From GCA-2719315 sp964448645 (GTDB lineage: Bacteria > Bacteroidota > Bacteroidia > Flavobacteriales > Flavobacteriaceae): a DNA stretch of 9,557 bases. The number at the start of each line of letters is the position of its first letter. The first letter of the stretch is position 1. The position numbers were made by a program, and so were the translations under genes. This document shows, in pieces, positions 7,004 to 9,557 of the stretch. The notes under the pieces are model-generated. The model saw only the letters and a list, made by a program, of their open reading frames with translations, had not been told where the DNA came from and did not search any database. The DNA is taken from NCBI GenBank assembly GCA_964448645.1, contig CAYUZY010000078.1, positions 1-9,557 on the forward strand. The letters are read 5' to 3'.

Positions 7004-7039
7004 AAAATTTCAATTTATAATTTACTTATTTTAGATGTT

Positions 7040-7047
7040 CAAATATA
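7040..7047 (-). promoter_or_regulatory. -7 promoter box of the DUF2797 gene (TATATTTG)
   Basis: On the minus strand this reads TATATTTG, identical to the sppA box and a perfect match to TAnnTTTG. It ends 36 nt before the DUF2797 ATG, predicting a leader of about 30 nt, which is longer than at the other genes here. No clear -33 TTG; that stretch would lie inside the GH3 coding start. Confidence 0.45.
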
Positions 7048-7056
7048 AAAAATCTA

Positions 7057-8574
7057 ATGCCAGTTCCATTATTTAATTCAATAGCTTCATGGTTCTTAAA
7101 AAAAAGAATCCATCAAATGGAACTTTTTATAAAATACCCCATTGAAGTTCAAAAAGAACTACTAGACTCTTTACTTAAAAATGCTAGTGAGACTGAAATA
7201 GGAAAACTTTATGACTTTAATTCAATTAAAAATTATAAATCTTTTAAAAACAGAGTTCCTATAGTAGACTATGATAAAATTGAAAAATTAATTGATAGGT
7301 CTAGAAAAGGTGAACAAAATATATTTTGGCCAACTCAAATTAAGTGGTTTGCAAAATCAAGTGGGACAACTAACTCAAAAAGTAAATTTATTCCTGTTAG
7401 TAATGAATCTCTTGAAGATTGTCATTATAAAGCAGGTAAAGATATGTTATCAATTTATTTTAATAATAATGAAGACTCTCAATTACTAAGTGGAAAAAGT
7501 CTAAGATTAGGTGGAAGTAGTGAGCTTTACAATGATAACAATACTTATTTTGGAGACCTTTCTGCGATAATTATTGACAACCTTCCTTTCTGGGCTGAAT
7601 TAAGTAGTACCCCTAGTCATAAAATTTCATTAATGTCGGAATGGGAAACTAAAATGAAAGCAATTATAAAAGAATCAATCCCCGAAAATGTAACTAGTCT
7701 TTTCGGAGTTCCTTCATGGATGCTTGTTTTATTAAATAATTTAATTAAAAAAACTAAAAAAAATAATATCCTAGAAATTTGGCCTAATCTTGAAGTATAC
7801 TTCCATGGAGGCATAAATTTCAAACCCTATAAAAGTGAATATCAAAAATTATTTCCTGATAAAAATTTTAAATATTATGAAATTTATAATGCCTCTGAAG
7901 GCTTTTTTGGAATTCAAGACCAGAATAATTCAGATGAACTTTTACTAATGTTAGATTATGGGATTTTTTATGAATTTATTCCTTTAAATTCTGAAAATGA
8001 ATATGACGAAGAAAAAATTATTAGTCTTGAAGAAATAAAACTTTTTGTAAACTATGCAATTGTAATTTCCACAAATGCAGGATTATGGAGATATAAAATT
8101 GGAGATACTATTCAATTCACAAGTATTTCTCCTTATAGAATAAAAGTTTCCGGAAGAATTAAACATCATATTAACGCTTTTGGTGAAGAATTAATAATTG
8201 ATAATACTGAAAAAGCATTATCTAAAGTATTAAGTAAAACTGGTTATGAAATTGTAGATTATACTGCAGCTCCAATTTTTATGAAAAATAAAGAAAAAGG
8301 TGCTCATGAATGGATGATAGAATTCAAAAACAATCCAAAGGATATTAAAAAATTCAACTTTTTACTTGATAAAGAATTAAAAAATCAAAACTCTGATTAT
8401 GAAGCAAAAAGGTATAAAAATTTAACTTTGGATTTTCCAAAAATAAATATTGCTAAAAAAGGACTTTTTTATAATTGGTTGAGAAAAAAGAATAAATTAG
8501 GAGGCCAACACAAAATACCTAGACTATCAAATCAAAGAGATTTAATGGACGAATTAAAAAACATGAATAACTAA
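7057..8574 (+). CDS. GH3-family acyl-adenylating enzyme
   Basis: Member of the GH3 family in the adenylate-forming superfamily; plant members activate a carboxylic acid such as jasmonate or indole-acetate as an acyl-AMP and join it to an amino acid. The substrate of Bacteroidota members is unknown, and the database label 'auxin-responsive promoter' should not be read as plant-hormone function. The 505-residue soluble protein has the ATP-binding SSGTT motif (101-105), the YNASEG motif (277-282) that contacts AMP, LWRYKIGD before the domain hinge, and VSGR (364-367) opening the C-terminal lid with GRIKHHINAFGEEL. All core motifs are intact, so it is probably active. The ATG at 7057 gives MPVPLFNSIASWFLKKRI, typical of these proteins. 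Its stop overlaps the convergent clpX stop by 4 bases. Confidence 0.93.
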   Translation: MPVPLFNSIASWFLKKRIHQMELFIKYPIEVQKELLDSLLKNASETEIGKLYDFNSIKNYKSFKNRVPIVDYDKIEKLIDRSRKGEQNIFWPTQIKWFAKSSGTTNSKSKFIPVSNESLEDCHYKAGKDMLSIYFNNNEDSQLLSGKSLRLGGSSELYNDNNTYFGDLSAIIIDNLPFWAELSSTPSHKISLMSEWETKMKAIIKESIPENVTSLFGVPSWMLVLLNNLIKKTKKNNILEIWPNLEVYFHGGINFKPYKSEYQKLFPDKNFKYYEIYNASEGFFGIQDQNNSDELLLMLDYGIFYEFIPLNSENEYDEEKIISLEEIKLFVNYAIVISTNAGLWRYKIGDTIQFTSISPYRIKVSGRIKHHINAFGEELIIDNTEKALSKVLSKTGYEIVDYTAAPIFMKNKEKGAHEWMIEFKNNPKDIKKFNFLLDKELKNQNSDYEAKRYKNLTLDFPKINIAKKGLFYNWLRKKNKLGGQHKIPRLSNQRDLMDELKNMNN

Positions 8575-9557
8575 GAAACCGCTTTTAATTTAGGGAATTC
8601 AATTTTAGAAAGTTTTTGATCCACATATGCTAAAGTGATTCTTAATTTAGTTTTATCTGAATCTGGACTTTCAAACATAGCATCTGTAAGTATAGACTCA
8701 CATAAAGATCTAAGACCTCTTGCTCCTAATTTATATTCCATTGCTTTTTTAACAATAAAATCTAGAGCTTTAGAAGTAAATTTAAGTTCAATCGAATCCA
8801 TTTCAAACAATTTTTCATATTGTTTTATTAAAGAATTTCTAGGTTTAGTTAAAATCTCTCTCAAAGCAAAATGATCTAATGGGTTTAAATATGTTAGAAC
8901 AGGAAGTCTTCCAATAATTTCAGGAATTAATCCAAAAGACCTAATATCTTTTGGTGTTATGTGTTGTAATATGTTTTTTTGATTAATTTTTGTTTTCTGA
9001 ATTTCAGTTTTATACCCTATTGACTTAAGGTTTAAACGCTTATTTATTTTTGATTCAATTCCATTAAAAGCTCCACCAGCTATAAAGAGAATATTTGATG
9101 TATCTAATTCAATAAATTTTTGATCTGGATGTTTTCTTCCTCCTTTAGGGGGAACATTAACTATAGTTCCTTCAAGAAGTTTTAAAAGAGCTTGCTGAAC
9201 ACCTTCACCAGAAACATCTCTAGTTATTGAAGGATTGTCACTTTTTCTAGCTATTTTATCTATTTCATCTATAAAAACGATCCCATACTGTGCTTTTTCT
9301 ATATCATAATCAGCTGCTTGAAGAAGTCTAGTCAAAATACTTTCAACATCTTCTCCAACATAACCAGCTTCTGTTAGAACAGTGGCATCAACAATCGCTA
9401 AAGGTACTTTTAATAATCTTGAAATAGTTTGAGCTAAAAGTGTTTTACCAGTCCCAGTTTCTCCAACTAGAAGCAAATTACTCTTTTGAATTTCCAAATC
9501 ATCATTTGAGTCCATATGAGTAATCCTCTTATAATGATTATATACAGCAACAGACAA
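8571..9557 (-). CDS. clpX: ATP-dependent Clp protease ATP-binding subunit ClpX (5' end beyond right edge)
   Basis: AAA+ unfoldase that feeds proteins to ClpP. The window holds 328 codons plus the stop; the frame enters from the right edge. The leading TTG at 9555-9557 is an internal leucine of the conserved LSVAVYNHYKR segment, not a start, so the N-terminal zinc-binding domain and about the first 80 or more residues are outside. Seen in order: Walker A GETGTGKT (9441-9464), pore loop EAGYVGED, Walker B IVFIDEIDKIA, the RKHP loop (GGRKHPDQKF), the IGY tripeptide in the ClpP-docking loop (IGF in E. coli), sensor region FGLIPEIIGRLP and sensor 2 GARGLRS. The protein ends in KAVS with a TAG stop overlapping the GH3 stop. 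clpP is expected upstream, outside the window. Confidence 0.97.
   Translation of the reverse strand: MSVAVYNHYKRITHMDSNDDLEIQKSNLLLVGETGTGKTLLAQTISRLLKVPLAIVDATVLTEAGYVGEDVESILTRLLQAADYDIEKAQYGIVFIDEIDKIARKSDNPSITRDVSGEGVQQALLKLLEGTIVNVPPKGGRKHPDQKFIELDTSNILFIAGGAFNGIESKINKRLNLKSIGYKTEIQKTKINQKNILQHITPKDIRSFGLIPEIIGRLPVLTYLNPLDHFALREILTKPRNSLIKQYEKLFEMDSIELKFTSKALDFIVKKAMEYKLGARGLRSLCESILTDAMFESPDSDKTKLRITLAYVDQKLSKIEFPKLKAVS

Noticed and set aside
7292..7489. Small plus-strand ORF inside GH3
   Set aside because: It lies wholly within the GH3 gene in another frame, over the SSGTT motif region, and has no recognisable features.
7617..7823. Minus-strand ORF antisense to GH3
   Set aside because: Shadow of a well-supported gene with no start signal or family resemblance.
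8635..8874. Plus-strand ORF antisense to clpX
   Set aside because: Shadow of the strongly conserved clpX C-terminal region.
9555..9557. TTG at the right edge as the start of clpX
   Set aside because: It encodes the internal leucine of the conserved LSVAVYNHYKR segment; real ClpX proteins have a zinc-binding domain and more before it, so the gene is simply cut by the window.
1..9557. Search for tRNA or rRNA genes, CRISPR arrays, insertion sequences, toxin-antitoxin or defence genes
   Set aside because: Nothing recognisable; nearly every base is in a housekeeping gene and there is no compositional break to suggest an insertion.

Overview
This window looks like a compact, strongly AT-rich piece of a Bacteroidota chromosome, most likely a streamlined (probably marine) member of the Flavobacteriia. 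The basis is gene content and family signatures (flavobacterial-type MutS, FolK, RluF, DUF2797, GH3 and ClpX), Bacteroidota-style TAnnTTTG promoter boxes with no clear Shine-Dalgarno sites, lysine/asparagine/isoleucine-rich proteins and almost no spacer DNA. The placement is by recognition only; no rRNA or tRNA gene lies in the window to confirm it.

Layout from left to right: the 5' two thirds or so... of mutS is not fully contained: its N-terminal 399 codons lie on the minus strand (1-1198, running off the left edge). It diverges from a TrmH-type SPOUT RNA methyltransferase (1321-1854, plus). That gene converges on, and overlaps, a deoxynucleoside kinase (1842-2459, minus), which is the second gene of a folK-kinase operon (folK 2449-2958, minus). 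folK diverges from a tight plus-strand operon, sppA - yhhQ-type queuosine precursor transporter - rluF-type pseudouridine synthase (3024-6216). rluF converges on a DUF2797 gene (6209-7003, minus), which diverges from a GH3-family acyl-adenylating enzyme (7057-8574, plus). GH3 converges on clpX (8571-9557, minus), whose N-terminus is beyond the right edge.

Every gene is read as intact within the window. There are only three spacers (122, 65 and 53 bases), all between divergent genes, and all three convergent pairs overlap at their 3' ends. The content is mainly housekeeping: DNA mismatch repair, dNTP salvage, folate synthesis, membrane proteolysis, RNA modification (three genes) and ATP-dependent protein unfolding. 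I saw no mobile element, CRISPR array, toxin-antitoxin, phage or defence island, and I do not think the window holds an undescribed multi-gene system. The parts worth a second look are the DUF2797 protein, which reads as a zinc ribbon followed by a GIY-YIG-like core, the GH3 enzyme of unknown substrate beside it, and a repeated promoter geometry in the divergent spacers.
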